From assembly GCF_014196625.1 (NCBI RefSeq), contig NZ_JACIDZ010000020.1:1-55392 (forward strand): a stretch of DNA of 55,392 nt, written 5' to 3'. Positions within the stretch are counted from its first letter, which is position 1. Every line of letters begins with the position of its first letter. This stretch comes from Martelella radicis (lineage in GTDB: Bacteria > Pseudomonadota > Alphaproteobacteria > Rhizobiales > Rhizobiaceae). This document shows, in pieces, positions 34,099 through 41,653 of the stretch. The notes beneath the pieces were generated by a model that saw nothing but the letters and a program-made list of their open reading frames with translations, had not been told where the DNA came from and did not search any database. A program made the translations under genes and the position numbers.

Positions 34099-35460
34099 AT
34101 GCGAACCACGTCCAAAGGAAAGAATCCTGACCGCTTTCTGACCACGCGACAAGGTATTTACATGTACGTTCGGCGGGTGCCGAAACTTGCGATAGACCTT
34201 GATCCCCGAGCGCCGGCTATTCGAATTTCGCTCGGGACTCGTGATCTTGCGATGGCTCGGATTAAACGTGACGCCTACGAAGAGGCTGACAACGCATTGT
34301 GGGGCGCATATTTAGGGGGGGATGATCGCAGTAATGCGGACGCACGCTACCGCGCAGCCGTGGCGCGAGCGCGTGCTCTGGATTTCACCTATCGTCCGGC
34401 AGCCGATGTGATGGCAAGTGAGACCGGCGATCAGATCATGTTCCGACTGGATGCATTGTCGTCTTCACCGCCAAAGAGCATGGACGCCACGGCGGTTTTG
34501 GGGCTTGAACCTCGGCCGCGCGTTCGATTGTCCGAAGCCTTCGAGCTATATCTGACAGAAATTGCTGCACCGGAAGTTGCAGGCAAGAGCGCTACACAGA
34601 GGCGCAACTGGACTAAGGTGCGGCGCCGGGCCGTTTCAAATTTCATTGCGGTTGCCGGAGATAAGTATTTCGATGAAATCGATCGCCAGGATGCTCTGAA
34701 ACTCTACCGATACTGGCGGGAGAAGATTGCACCGGCTGACGGCCCCGCCCAAAGAAGCGCTTCGTCCGGCAATAAGGATATCGGCTGCCTTCGCAACATC
34801 TGGCGATCCTATCAACGCTATCAGGGTGTATCGTCGGACAATAATCCGTTTGCTAACCTATCATTCCGCGACAAGAACAGCGCCCAGCGGCCTCCATTCT
34901 CTGCTGAATGGCTTGAGAGGTGTGTATTGGCACCGGGCGCGCTATCAGGTTTGAACGAAGAAGCACGTCATATCGTACAGATTCTGATCGAAACGGGCGC
35001 TAGGCCGTCTGAGATCTGTAATCTGGTGACTGAACAGATTCACCTTGATCACGAAGTTCCCCACATAGCGATAGCGCCCCGGGCTGATCGGGCCGATCCG
35101 CGAGAAATCAAAACGACCTCGTCGATCCGGCTTGTGCCGCTTACGGGTGTCGCACTGGCAGCCATGCGATTTCATCCGGACGGCTTTCCCAGGTACAAGA
35201 ACCGCGAGGAAACACTCTCCCAGACGCTGAACAAGTATTTTCGAGCCCGTTCCCTGTTTCCGACATCAAAGCACAAGATCTATTCAATCCGCCATGCGTT
35301 TGAGGATCGTATGAAGGAAGCGGGGCTGGATACAGAGCTGCGTATGATGGTCATGGGGCATGCGATTGACAGGCCGAAGTATGGTTCTGGTGGGTCGCTG
35401 GAATGGAGGCGTCAGGAGCTTGAGAGGATCACGCTCAGCTTCGATGAAAGCTGTCTCTGA
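34099..35460 (+). CDS. int: Tyrosine recombinase / phage integrase
   Basis: A 453-residue phage-type integrase. An N-terminal basic arm-binding region with G-I-Y-M-YVRRVP (about 20-32) is followed by a core-binding SAM-like domain (about 150-260) and a catalytic domain. Active-site residues visible are Arg in ETGARPSEICN, His-x2-Arg as YSIRHAFEDR, His in MGHAID and the tyrosine in KYG. The ATG at 34099 fits the domain start; a longer frame from 34057 has no added homology. Its position beside tRNA-Leu indicates integration there. It points away from the tRNA, and the other prophage genes follow it. Confidence 0.92.
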   Translation: MRTTSKGKNPDRFLTTRQGIYMYVRRVPKLAIDLDPRAPAIRISLGTRDLAMARIKRDAYEEADNALWGAYLGGDDRSNADARYRAAVARARALDFTYRPAADVMASETGDQIMFRLDALSSSPPKSMDATAVLGLEPRPRVRLSEAFELYLTEIAAPEVAGKSATQRRNWTKVRRRAVSNFIAVAGDKYFDEIDRQDALKLYRYWREKIAPADGPAQRSASSGNKDIGCLRNIWRSYQRYQGVSSDNNPFANLSFRDKNSAQRPPFSAEWLERCVLAPGALSGLNEEARHIVQILIETGARPSEICNLVTEQIHLDHEVPHIAIAPRADRADPREIKTTSSIRLVPLTGVALAAMRFHPDGFPRYKNREETLSQTLNKYFRARSLFPTSKHKIYSIRHAFEDRMKEAGLDTELRMMVMGHAIDRPKYGSGGSLEWRRQELERITLSFDESCL

Positions 35461-35515
35461 ATGGGGGGCAGCGAGCATGTTTGCATGACTTGGCGAATTT
35501 TCTGGGCCAGCCGCT

Positions 35516-35749
35516 TTATTGATGTGCTCTTTTTTCAGCCCGGGCGCGCACTGATGCCATCACAGCTCGGTTTTGTTCCCGCTTCTCCAATTGACCTTCT
35601 AGCCAAGAATACATTGGCAGCAGGACCTGTCCTTTTTCGCCGCGTGCTATGATCTCTTCTGCCAGACGACTGAGTGCCTGTTCGATCTGTTCGATGCTCC
35701 ATTTCTCGGATATATCTGAGGGCTGAACCGTCAAACTCTTCGCCTCCAA
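35516..35749 (-). CDS. Small hypothetical phage protein
   Basis: A 77-residue hydrophilic, helix-rich protein with no family I can name. It contains E-Q-IEQALSRLAEEIIARGEKG, which could form a coiled coil, and an L-P-M-YSWLEGQL-KRE segment. Its start overlaps the end of the upstream 180-residue gene by 19 bp, and it is the last gene of the leftward early operon from the prophage switch. The integrase converges on it with 55 bp between stops. Confidence 0.55.
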   Translation of the reverse strand: MEAKSLTVQPSDISEKWSIEQIEQALSRLAEEIIARGEKGQVLLPMYSWLEGQLEKREQNRAVMASVRARAEKRAHQ

Positions 35750-36273
35750 GCCTCAAATTCTCTCACCATTTCCCGCCAGTGGGCTGCTGCCGCAGGGTCG
35801 ATGTTCAACGCGCTGCGGCTTGCGATCGCGAGAACAGACCGTACCCGTGTTGCAGTCGTCTTTTCTGTCGCCGGTTGCGCAAGGTCGTGCCGTTCGATGA
35901 GAAACCGCATGAATGACGGCTCGGCGCATTTCATGGCGCATTCGGCAGAATAGTCCTTCGCTGGCCTTCCGCCCTTGGCTTCAAGCTCTCGCCGCAGTTG
36001 CTCGATCTCGCGTCGTCGTTCGGCATCACGACGCGCTGCTGCATCCAACATGCCGATCAGGTCGGCTGGAATCTCGATATGCCTTCGGATCAGTTCGCGG
36101 TTGTCTGCCGGACAGGAGACCGGAAGCGAGCAGATGATCTCCGGTTCGCCCGGTCCGGATATTTCCAGATGCATGCCCTCCGTGTCGGCCATGACGTCGG
36201 AAGGCGGTGTGGCGCTCGTTATCAGCGCGCGATAACTTTCCAAACGCTTCCTTGCGGGCAATCTATCATGCAT
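35731..36273 (-). CDS. Hypothetical phage protein
   Basis: A 180-residue protein of unknown function. The first 60 residues are mixed, then a strongly helical charged stretch (about 80-115, D-A-AARRDAERRREIEQLRR) suggests a coiled coil, followed by a basic Gly/Arg segment and a C-terminal helical part ending EFEAWRRRV. I chose the ATG at 36273; a longer frame to 36342 has unlike composition. It belongs to the leftward operon, where accessory, exclusion and recombination genes are often found. Confidence 0.6.
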   Translation of the reverse strand: MHDRLPARKRLESYRALITSATPPSDVMADTEGMHLEISGPGEPEIICSLPVSCPADNRELIRRHIEIPADLIGMLDAAARRDAERRREIEQLRRELEAKGGRPAKDYSAECAMKCAEPSFMRFLIERHDLAQPATEKTTATRVRSVLAIASRSALNIDPAAAAHWREMVREFEAWRRRV

Positions 36274-36359
36274 GGTGCACCTCGCACCGAGGCAACCCAG
36301 CCGCCGCGAGGGAGTTCGCTTCCATTGGGCTCGTGGCGGCACGCGCTCCTGTCATGGTG

Positions 36360-36530
36360 TCAGACTCCAGAGACCGCAGCGAGGGCGCTTTCGAAGACGA
36401 TGATTGCCCGCACTGTGAAAATGAGAAGAAGCGCGCTGCCGATGACGACCGCTGGAAGTGCGATACGGCGTAGCAGGTCGCAGTCATCTTGCGTAAGGGG
36501 GTGACGGTGAGCTGTCAGGCGCGTGTTCAT
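36360..36530 (-). CDS. Small single-pass membrane protein, 56 aa
   Basis: A 56-residue ORF. Its ATG overlaps the stop of the upstream gene (ATGA). It starts MNTRLTAHRHPLTQDD, then a basic pair and one membrane helix of about 20 residues (IALPAVVIGSALLLIFTVRAI), ending in a short tail. Coupling and a clean membrane segment support a real gene. Small membrane proteins in this position of temperate phages can serve in superinfection exclusion or lysis control, but that is not shown here. Confidence 0.6.
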   Translation of the reverse strand: MNTRLTAHRHPLTQDDCDLLRRIALPAVVIGSALLLIFTVRAIIVFESALAAVSGV

Positions 36531-36907
36531 ACTTCAGCGCCTTTTTCAGCATTCATGTCCGCAAAGATCCGAGAAACCATGCCATGCTTGCCGAGCGTAT
36601 CGTCGAAGCGCCTCCAACGCAGACTATCTGGGTCGAACAGCGCGTCGAAGGTTCGCTCGGATGGCTCCATATCTGCGGGGAGGAAACCGCCGTTGGCGAG
36701 GGGCGTTTGGGTGGTGCAGTCGGTTTCGTTCGTTTTCGCAGGCTCTATCCCGGAGGGCGAAAGCAGGCCGCCTGGCTTGAGTTTTGCGTATTCGAAGAAA
36801 TCCGGTTGGTCCATCTCGTCCAGGGCGTCCCATATTTGATCGAGATTACCCCAGACGATGCCATGCAGCATTTTGGTTTCTGTGGCCCGAACCAGATAGA
36901 CACTCAT
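36527..36907 (-). CDS. Hypothetical phage protein, first gene of leftward operon
   Basis: A 126-residue protein starting MSVYLVRATETKMLHGI, then W-DALDEMDQPDFFEYAKL, a Gly/Pro-rich middle and an acidic C-terminal part (R-x-FDDTLGKHGMVSRIF). I do not recognise it. The ATG at 36907 has GGAG seven bases upstream; the ATG at 36919 is an alternative. It is the first gene downstream of the leftward operator/promoter region, so it should be controlled by the CI-like repressor. It is coupled to the small membrane protein gene. Confidence 0.6.
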   Translation of the reverse strand: MSVYLVRATETKMLHGIVWGNLDQIWDALDEMDQPDFFEYAKLKPGGLLSPSGIEPAKTNETDCTTQTPLANGGFLPADMEPSERTFDALFDPDSLRWRRFDDTLGKHGMVSRIFADMNAEKGAEV

Positions 36908-36983
36908 CACATTCTCCATGCGTCGTGCCTGAGGTGAGCGTCATAATCGGTGCTGCATCCTCGGGCAGATTGTTTGGCATGAA

Positions 36984-37034
36984 AAATGTGCCATATGACA
37001 ATATTGTTGGCAAGAGGGAATGTGCCAAATGGCA
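36984..37034 (-). promoter_or_regulatory. Leftward early promoter with two operator-like sites
   Basis: Two 12-bp near-palindromes, TGCCATATGACA (36989-37000) and TGCCAAATGGCA (37023-37034), share the consensus of the sites on the other side of the repressor gene. On the minus strand a -35-like TTGCCA (37013-37008) is followed 18 nt later by ACATTT, and the first operator fills the spacer up to the -10. This looks like a PL/OL region controlling the leftward operon. Confidence 0.6.
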
Positions 37035-37051
37035 TAATCGTGCTGTCGACA

Positions 37052-37080
37052 CAAAAAAAGCCCGCTGGAGCAGGCTTCTT
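37052..37080 (-). terminator. Rho-independent terminator of the repressor gene
   Basis: On the minus strand a GC-rich stem (AAGCC-GCT arms with one internal mismatch) is followed by seven consecutive T residues. It lies about 70 bp beyond the repressor stop and before the leftward promoter, so it insulates the two transcripts. Confidence 0.75.
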
Positions 37081-37150
37081 GAATTATGCTGAAAACGGAT
37101 TTCTCAGGGACTGAGACCGCAGTTCACACCCCGGCTTTCGGCAAGCGCCG

Positions 37151-37843
37151 TTATCCGCGCCATTGGAACCAGGCAACAATGCGCCCATAAACGCGAACAT
37201 CCCGGCGAGAGAGGCGGTCGGGTTCGCCATACCGCTCCTTGTTATCCGAGATGACGAGTATGTCGTCGGTTCTAGGAACAAGCTTCAAGCGCTTGATGAC
37301 GAGACCGTCCCCGTAATCGCAGGCATATATGTCTTCCGGACTAGGAAAGACATGATCTGTATCGACAAAGACGGTGGAGCCTTTTTTAACAGTGGGCTCC
37401 ATGCTGTCACCGATTACGGGCACCGCCTTAATACGGTTGAGGTTGGGCCATCCAGCCTTAATTGTTTCAGGAAATGACCAGAAGCCATCAGACATTGACG
37501 GGTCGAGCAATTCCCCGTCATCGGTGTATTCGACGCTCAAAAGACCACCTCCGCCGGCTCCTGACACGATGTTGAGATTTTCAACATCTCCCGTCTTTCG
37601 GGCGGGCTTTAGAAGAGACGGCATATCGCCAGCGAGAGACAGGGCTTCATGATCAAACTCGTCTGTCAGTTCGATTGGTTCGACCTCAAGACCTCTCGCG
37701 ATCTTGATTACATTTTCGAGTGTAAGTCCACGCTTTCCGCTTTCCATGCGGGAAAGATGGGTATGGGAGATACCTGTCCGTTCGGACAGCTCCTCTAAAG
37801 TTACAGATTTGGATTTGCGGAGTTCGCGAACTCTGTTTGCCAT
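37151..37843 (-). CDS. CI/LexA-like phage repressor with S24 peptidase domain
   Basis: A 230-residue repressor. The N-terminal XRE helix-turn-helix (1-58) contains TLEELSERTGISHTHLSRMESG. The linker has A96-G97 in SGAGGGG, a candidate self-cleavage point. The C-terminal S24 domain has Ser147 in GDSMEP and Lys184 in LVIKRL, the Ser-Lys dyad. It should hold the prophage silent and be cleaved during the SOS response. Operator-like sites flank it on both sides. A candidate promoter on its strand (TTGAAA, 17 nt, AATACC) would start RNA at or near the ATG, giving a leaderless message as for lambda PRM. Confidence 0.92.
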   Translation of the reverse strand: MANRVRELRKSKSVTLEELSERTGISHTHLSRMESGKRGLTLENVIKIARGLEVEPIELTDEFDHEALSLAGDMPSLLKPARKTGDVENLNIVSGAGGGGLLSVEYTDDGELLDPSMSDGFWSFPETIKAGWPNLNRIKAVPVIGDSMEPTVKKGSTVFVDTDHVFPSPEDIYACDYGDGLVIKRLKLVPRTDDILVISDNKERYGEPDRLSRRDVRVYGRIVAWFQWRG

Positions 37844-37849
37844 GGGTTA

Positions 37850-37929
37850 GGTATTTTGCCAATTGGAACAAGTTTCAACCGCCAAATGGCAATGTGCCTA
37901 TTGACAAAATAGCGCCATATGACACATTG
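37850..37929 (+). promoter_or_regulatory. Rightward early promoter with four operator-like sites
   Basis: Four 12-bp sites resemble TGCCAWATGGCA: 37857-37868, 37880-37891, 37895-37906 and 37913-37924. A rightward -35 TTGACA (37901-37906) is followed after 17 nt by ACATTG. The last site fills the spacer against the -10, as on the left side. The minus-strand repressor promoter (TTGAAA at 37878-37873) overlaps the first two. The layout is that of a lambda-type OR. Confidence 0.65.
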
Positions 37930-38375
37930 CGCACATGAAGCTGGATCCGTACGTCAAATATTCAGGTCTAGGGTGCGGTCTGTCGGTTGCCCCGACGCCT
38001 CTCTCCCCATCCCCCCAATCCGCGTGTGTCCAGAGATCCGCGCGGACACCTTGCCGGTTTCGTTCCGGTGAAGCCGTGCCAATGTCCTTGCGTCAGGCAC
38101 GGCCCTTTCTTTTCCCTCACATCCCATGCCGCGCGCGCCGAGCCACACCTCCCGTGGCCTGTTGCAGCGCGGGACGCACGGGCAGTCTTCGGGCTGGCTT
38201 GTGCCGGGTGCGCCGGGGCAGGGCTTGTGGGAGCCTGCTCCGGCGCTGCGGTGATGTGCGGTCGCAGGCTGCGGCCCTTCTTTCATCCTGTCCTTCCCGA
38301 CTGCGCCCGCCCTAGAGGCTCTGTTCAACTGATCCAACCCTAAACCGCGATCAACCGTCCCACCATGGGAAACGA
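37930..38375. other. Non-coding leader of the rightward operon
   Basis: About 450 GC-rich bp follow the rightward promoter before the first convincing gene. Several overlapping open frames exist on both strands but none has recognisable composition or a good ribosome-binding site. A cro-like gene, expected here, is not evident. Confidence 0.4.
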
Positions 38376-38408
38376 CGCCGGGCCTTTCCCGGCGCGAATG
38401 TCTTTTTT
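38376..38408 (+). terminator. Terminator-like hairpin in the early leader
   Basis: A perfect 7-bp stem CGCCGGG / CCCGGCG with a 5-nt loop is followed by CGAATG and a run of seven T residues. It lies between the rightward promoter and the first early gene. It could be a leader terminator acted on by an antiterminator. The offset between stem and T-run weakens the call. Confidence 0.5.
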
Positions 38409-38428
38409 TGTCTTCGAAAGGGAGAGAC

Positions 38429-38932
38429 ATGGCCGAAGAACCTGCAATCGATCCGTTCATCCTCGCCATCCGCTGCGCCCAACGTGACCTGATCCGCCGG
38501 GCCGGCGGAATTGAGCGCGTGGCTCTGATCACCAGCCGCTCAACCAGTGCCGTCGGCCGCTGGAACGGCAAGCGCGAAACCGACATCATGCCGATCCCGG
38601 TGGTGCGGATCCTGGAAGAGGATACCGATGCACCGCTGGTGACAGCGGCAATGGCGTCTGTGACCGCGCGCCGGCTTTCAGGTTCGGGAGAGCGGCGTGA
38701 GCGCGCGCTGTCGCTGATCCAGTGCCTTGCCGGCGATCAGGCCAGTGAAAGCGATCTGACCGGCACCATTCTGGAGGCGCTGTCGGATGGCCATGTGACG
38801 CCGACGGAAGCCCGGCTTTGCCTTGAGAAGCTCTCCGACAAGGAGATCAGTCATGACCGGCTGAAGCGCTGCCTGATCGATGCGATTGCCGGCGGCGGTC
38901 TGGATGTCCTCAAGGGGAGGGCTGCACGATGA
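38429..38932 (+). CDS. Putative phage regulatory protein
   Basis: A 167-residue protein. Its N-terminal 60 residues include LIRRAGGIERVALITSRSTSAVGRW, reminiscent of the helix-turn-helix of phage regulatory proteins that read operator DNA. The rest is helical (repeated L-x-x-L and E-L-rich) with no further family. It is the first gene of the rightward operon after the leader, the position of cro or cII-type genes. The ATG follows AAGGGAGAGAC. The stop overlaps the next start by 4 nt. Confidence 0.6.
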   Translation: MAEEPAIDPFILAIRCAQRDLIRRAGGIERVALITSRSTSAVGRWNGKRETDIMPIPVVRILEEDTDAPLVTAAMASVTARRLSGSGERRERALSLIQCLAGDQASESDLTGTILEALSDGHVTPTEARLCLEKLSDKEISHDRLKRCLIDAIAGGGLDVLKGRAAR

Positions 38933-39150
38933 AGGGCGCCTTTCCCTTTGCCGAAGCACCCTCACACCGGGTGATGCCAGGCGAGATCAGACCGCGGCCG
39001 GATGCCTGGCAGCCAGTCCGTGATTCTCAGACCATCCGGATCCTCCAGACCATCGATCCCGATCAACTGAGCGAAGACGAGATGGATGCGCTGTGCATGG
39101 AGGCTGTCGAGGCGGCGGTCGACTGGCGGCGAAAGCCACGGTTCAGCTGA
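38929..39150 (+). CDS. Small hypothetical phage protein
   Basis: A 73-residue protein with no recognised family. It is Pro/Arg-rich at the N-terminus, and its C-terminal half (QLSEDEMDALCMEAVEAAVDW) is an acidic helix. The ATG overlaps the preceding stop (ATGA), so it is probably translationally coupled in the rightward early operon. Confidence 0.55.
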   Translation: MKGAFPFAEAPSHRVMPGEIRPRPDAWQPVRDSQTIRILQTIDPDQLSEDEMDALCMEAVEAAVDWRRKPRFS

Positions 39151-39222
39151 TTGTTCCGCTCCGGTGTCCCGCCGCCTGTCTTGGCAAAGGGGCGGGCATC
39201 CCGAACGGAACGGAGAGGCTGG

Positions 39223-39789
39223 ATGACACGCTGGAACCCTGAAGCGCTTGATCGGATGGCGAAGATGTATCGCGGCGGCGAGACGCTTGCGGTGATTGCT
39301 GCCGCCTTTGATGTCTCGCGTGGTGTGATTGCCGGTCTTGTCTCGCGCAATCCCGAACGCTTTCCCAAGGGGGCGGTCCCCCGAAAGCCGGGTCCGCCGA
39401 AGAAGCCGGCAAGCGAGAAAGCAAAGGCAGCAAAGGCAGGGAAGACTGCAAAGAACGGGAAAGCTGGGCGAGGGCGGGGCAAAGCGCCAACGCATCAGCA
39501 ACCTACATACCCGACGGCAGAAGACGAGGCACTGGCAGCCGCGCGTCGGATCGAGGCACGCCGGCGGGCAGCCATCCGTGCCTATGACACCCGGCACATG
39601 CAGATTGCCGGATCCAAGACAGTTCCCTTCATCGACTGCGGCGAATTCCAGTGCCGCCTGATCATCACCGCTGGCGAGGATGCCCTTGGTCCCGATGCGC
39701 CGTGTTGCGGGAGACCCGTGGCAGAGGATTCTGCCTACTGCCCGCAGCATTTGAAGCTGATGTACCGGAAACCGGGGAGGGCGACATGA
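39223..39789 (+). CDS. Phage-borne GcrA family regulator
   Basis: A 188-residue GcrA-family protein. The N-terminal helix-turn-helix (about 2-42) has R-WNPEALDRMAKMYRGGETLAVIAAAF then VSRGVIAGLV. A long Lys/Ala-rich linker (50-100) follows, and the C-terminal part carries FQCRLI and the CCGRPVAEDSAYC-x-x-H pattern of GcrA. In host cells GcrA binds sigma-70 RNA polymerase and activates promoters methylated by CcrM at GANTC. A phage copy could redirect host transcription by cell-cycle state. The ATG at 39223 fits the domain start. It is coupled to the next gene (ATGA). Confidence 0.8.
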   Translation: MTRWNPEALDRMAKMYRGGETLAVIAAAFDVSRGVIAGLVSRNPERFPKGAVPRKPGPPKKPASEKAKAAKAGKTAKNGKAGRGRGKAPTHQQPTYPTAEDEALAAARRIEARRRAAIRAYDTRHMQIAGSKTVPFIDCGEFQCRLIITAGEDALGPDAPCCGRPVAEDSAYCPQHLKLMYRKPGRAT

Positions 39790-40568
39790 CCATCTCTTCA
39801 CGACCCGCACAACCCGACCTCCGACACATTCGCCACTTCGAAAGCACTGGCATTGCCAGTAGCAGCGGCCGGGTATCGGCACTGCGCATTGTTTGCGGCT
39901 GCTGCGAGGCAGCGGGCTATGTGCCGGCCACGGCAGCACTGCGGCAGGGAGAGCCGGCGGCGACCATTGCGGCCTTTGGCGCTCATGGCTGGCTGGTCGG
40001 TGCGACACCGGCCGAAGACCGCTGCCCGGCCTGTAGCCGCAAATCTTCTTCAGACAGGAAACAGACGACGAAAGGAGCCGACACGATGGCGGCAGGACCG
40101 CGCAAGACAACAGCAAATGCGGCAAAGGCAAAGGTGGCAGTAGCAAGGACGACAGCGATCACCACCTCGCCAACCCCGACCGAGGCACAGGCTCTCCAGG
40201 CAGAGCTCCCGCCGCAGATGGGCCGGGATGATCGCCGGATCATCATGGAGAAGCTGGATGACGTCTATGGCGACAATGCCTATGGCGGCTCATGGACGGA
40301 TACGACGGTTGCTCGTGATCTCAACGTTCCCCGCGCATGGGTGAGCGAGGTGCGAGAAGCCTTCTTCGGGCCTGAGGGCAGCAATCCGCTGCTGGATCGC
40401 TATACGGCAGAGAAGGAAGCGTTCGAGCGTCTTCATGCCGGCTTCATGGCCGCCCGCAAGAGCCATTGCGAGGCGCATGATCAGCTGGTGAAGATGGCGA
40501 TGGACATCTCGAAGAAGGCCGACGAGATCAATCGTCTCGGCAAGCGGGTCGAACGGGAACTCGGCTGA
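39786..40568 (+). CDS. Phage protein with zinc-ribbon-like N-terminus
   Basis: A 260-residue protein. The N-terminal 80 residues have C-x-C-C and C-x2-C pairs (CGCCEAAG near 38, CPACS near 80) that could bind zinc. A Lys/Ala/Thr-rich linker follows. The C-terminal half (about 135-260) is helical, with MGRDDRRIIMEKLDDVYGDNAYGGSW, a T-V-A-RDLNVPRAWVSEVRE HTH-like piece and a long charged helix at the end. This suggests a DNA-associated early protein. An ORF reaching back to 39651 overlaps GcrA and is not used. Confidence 0.6.
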   Translation: MTISSRPAQPDLRHIRHFESTGIASSSGRVSALRIVCGCCEAAGYVPATAALRQGEPAATIAAFGAHGWLVGATPAEDRCPACSRKSSSDRKQTTKGADTMAAGPRKTTANAAKAKVAVARTTAITTSPTPTEAQALQAELPPQMGRDDRRIIMEKLDDVYGDNAYGGSWTDTTVARDLNVPRAWVSEVREAFFGPEGSNPLLDRYTAEKEAFERLHAGFMAARKSHCEAHDQLVKMAMDISKKADEINRLGKRVERELG

Positions 40569-41653
40569 TGTCTGAGGTTGCCGCACTCATTGCCGATATG
40601 GTGCGTGCCGGGGTGGATGCCGATCTGATCGGCCGCACGGCTCAGGCACTGGCCGAGCGCGAGCCTGTGTTCGTGCAGGCCGGCGATGATGCCGGCTTGC
40701 CGGCAGAGGGCAATGGCGGTCGTTCGGCGGCGGCCATCCGGCAGGCGCGCTATCGGGCACGGCGTGCGGCAGGGAGCGATGCTGGGCATAACGCAGGCGT
40801 AACGCGTTACGCTTCGTGTTACGGTGCGGCAGAAACAGACGATGGTGCCACAGGCCCTGGAATTGCTTGCGAGAGCGGCGACAAGGCGACTGATGGAGAG
40901 GCTTTTGACCGTAACGCGGCGTCACGCTGCGTTACGGGTGACGTAACGCGTTACGGTGACGGGCAAAAAGAGAACACCCCCCACACCCCCCAAGAGAAAA
41001 ATTCTCCCCTTAAAGAAAAGGCCCCTAAAGGGGCCCAAAAGAAAGTTCCCCCCGAACCGGCGGACAAGGGGCTGTTCGAAGCAGAACCCGAGGCCGATCT
41101 CAGCGCCAAAACGGACAGGGCAGGGAGGGCAGGAGCTTCCGAAGCCTTCGATGCAGCCGAGGCAACCGATGCCAACCAACAAACCGGATCGTCCTCGGCC
41201 TCGGCAGGCACAGACCGCAAGCGCCGCTCGCGCCGTCATGGCGGTGACATCACCGGCCTGACAGCCGAGTTCGACACCTATGTCTGGCCGCTCTACCCGC
41301 AGAAGGTCGCCCGCAAGACAGCGGCAAAGGCCTGGGCCTCGGCACGCCAGCGCGCCGACTTCGACACGATCATGGACGGGCTGAAGCGCTACGTCGCCAA
41401 ACGCGATGACAGGCCGTGGTGCAATCTCTCGACATGGCTCAATCAGGACCGCTGGACCGACAGGCCGGCAGCAGCACCAGCCAGAGCGCCGCCATCACCC
41501 TCCGGCAGGCAATCACGCTCCGAACAGATCCGGGACCACAACAGGCGGGTCAGCGAAGCCCTCCACAAGCGCATGAGGCAGGACAATGGCAACGCAACTG
41601 CAGACATCATCGACATCGACAGATCAGACTGGACGGTTGAAGGCAGCGCTTGA
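40568..41653 (+). CDS. Putative phage replication initiation protein (O-like)
   Basis: A 361-residue protein. The N-terminal 75 residues contain a helical piece ending A-I-RQARYRARRAAG. The middle (80-225) is long, charged and low in order. The C-terminal domain (about 232-290) has F-DTYVWPLYPQKVARKTAAKAW then PWCNLSTWLNQDRW, seen in phage replication initiators of the O/DnaA-helper kind. The gene carries an iteron-like cluster in its own coding sequence, as lambda O does. The ATG overlaps the preceding TGA. No helicase-loader gene is evident beyond the next two ORFs. Confidence 0.65.
   Translation: MSEVAALIADMVRAGVDADLIGRTAQALAEREPVFVQAGDDAGLPAEGNGGRSAAAIRQARYRARRAAGSDAGHNAGVTRYASCYGAAETDDGATGPGIACESGDKATDGEAFDRNAASRCVTGDVTRYGDGQKENTPHTPQEKNSPLKEKAPKGAQKKVPPEPADKGLFEAEPEADLSAKTDRAGRAGASEAFDAAEATDANQQTGSSSASAGTDRKRRSRRHGGDITGLTAEFDTYVWPLYPQKVARKTAAKAWASARQRADFDTIMDGLKRYVAKRDDRPWCNLSTWLNQDRWTDRPAAAPARAPPSPSGRQSRSEQIRDHNRRVSEALHKRMRQDNGNATADIIDIDRSDWTVEGSA
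40799..41035 (+). repeat. Iteron-like cluster, candidate phage replication origin
   Basis: Inside the O-like gene the 12-bp palindrome GTAACGCGTTAC occurs twice (40799-40810 and 40943-40954). Partial copies lie at 40816-40824, 40908-40917 and 40929-40935. The next 70 bp are purine/pyrimidine-asymmetric and A-rich, with a GAGAA / TTCTC repeat (40994-41006) and a perfect GGCCCC-TAAA-GGGGCC hairpin (41020-41035). Initiator-binding iterons beside an easily melted tract, within the initiator gene, is the lambdoid origin layout. Confidence 0.55.

Noticed and set aside
37954-38589. Minus-strand ORF of 211 codons in the prophage early leader
   Set aside because: It runs over the start of the first early gene and the terminator hairpin. 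It has no domain and no ribosome-binding site of note.
40799-41035. CRISPR array
   Set aside because: Repeats are short, palindromic, unevenly spaced and inside a coding sequence. No spacer-like regularity or Cas genes are seen.
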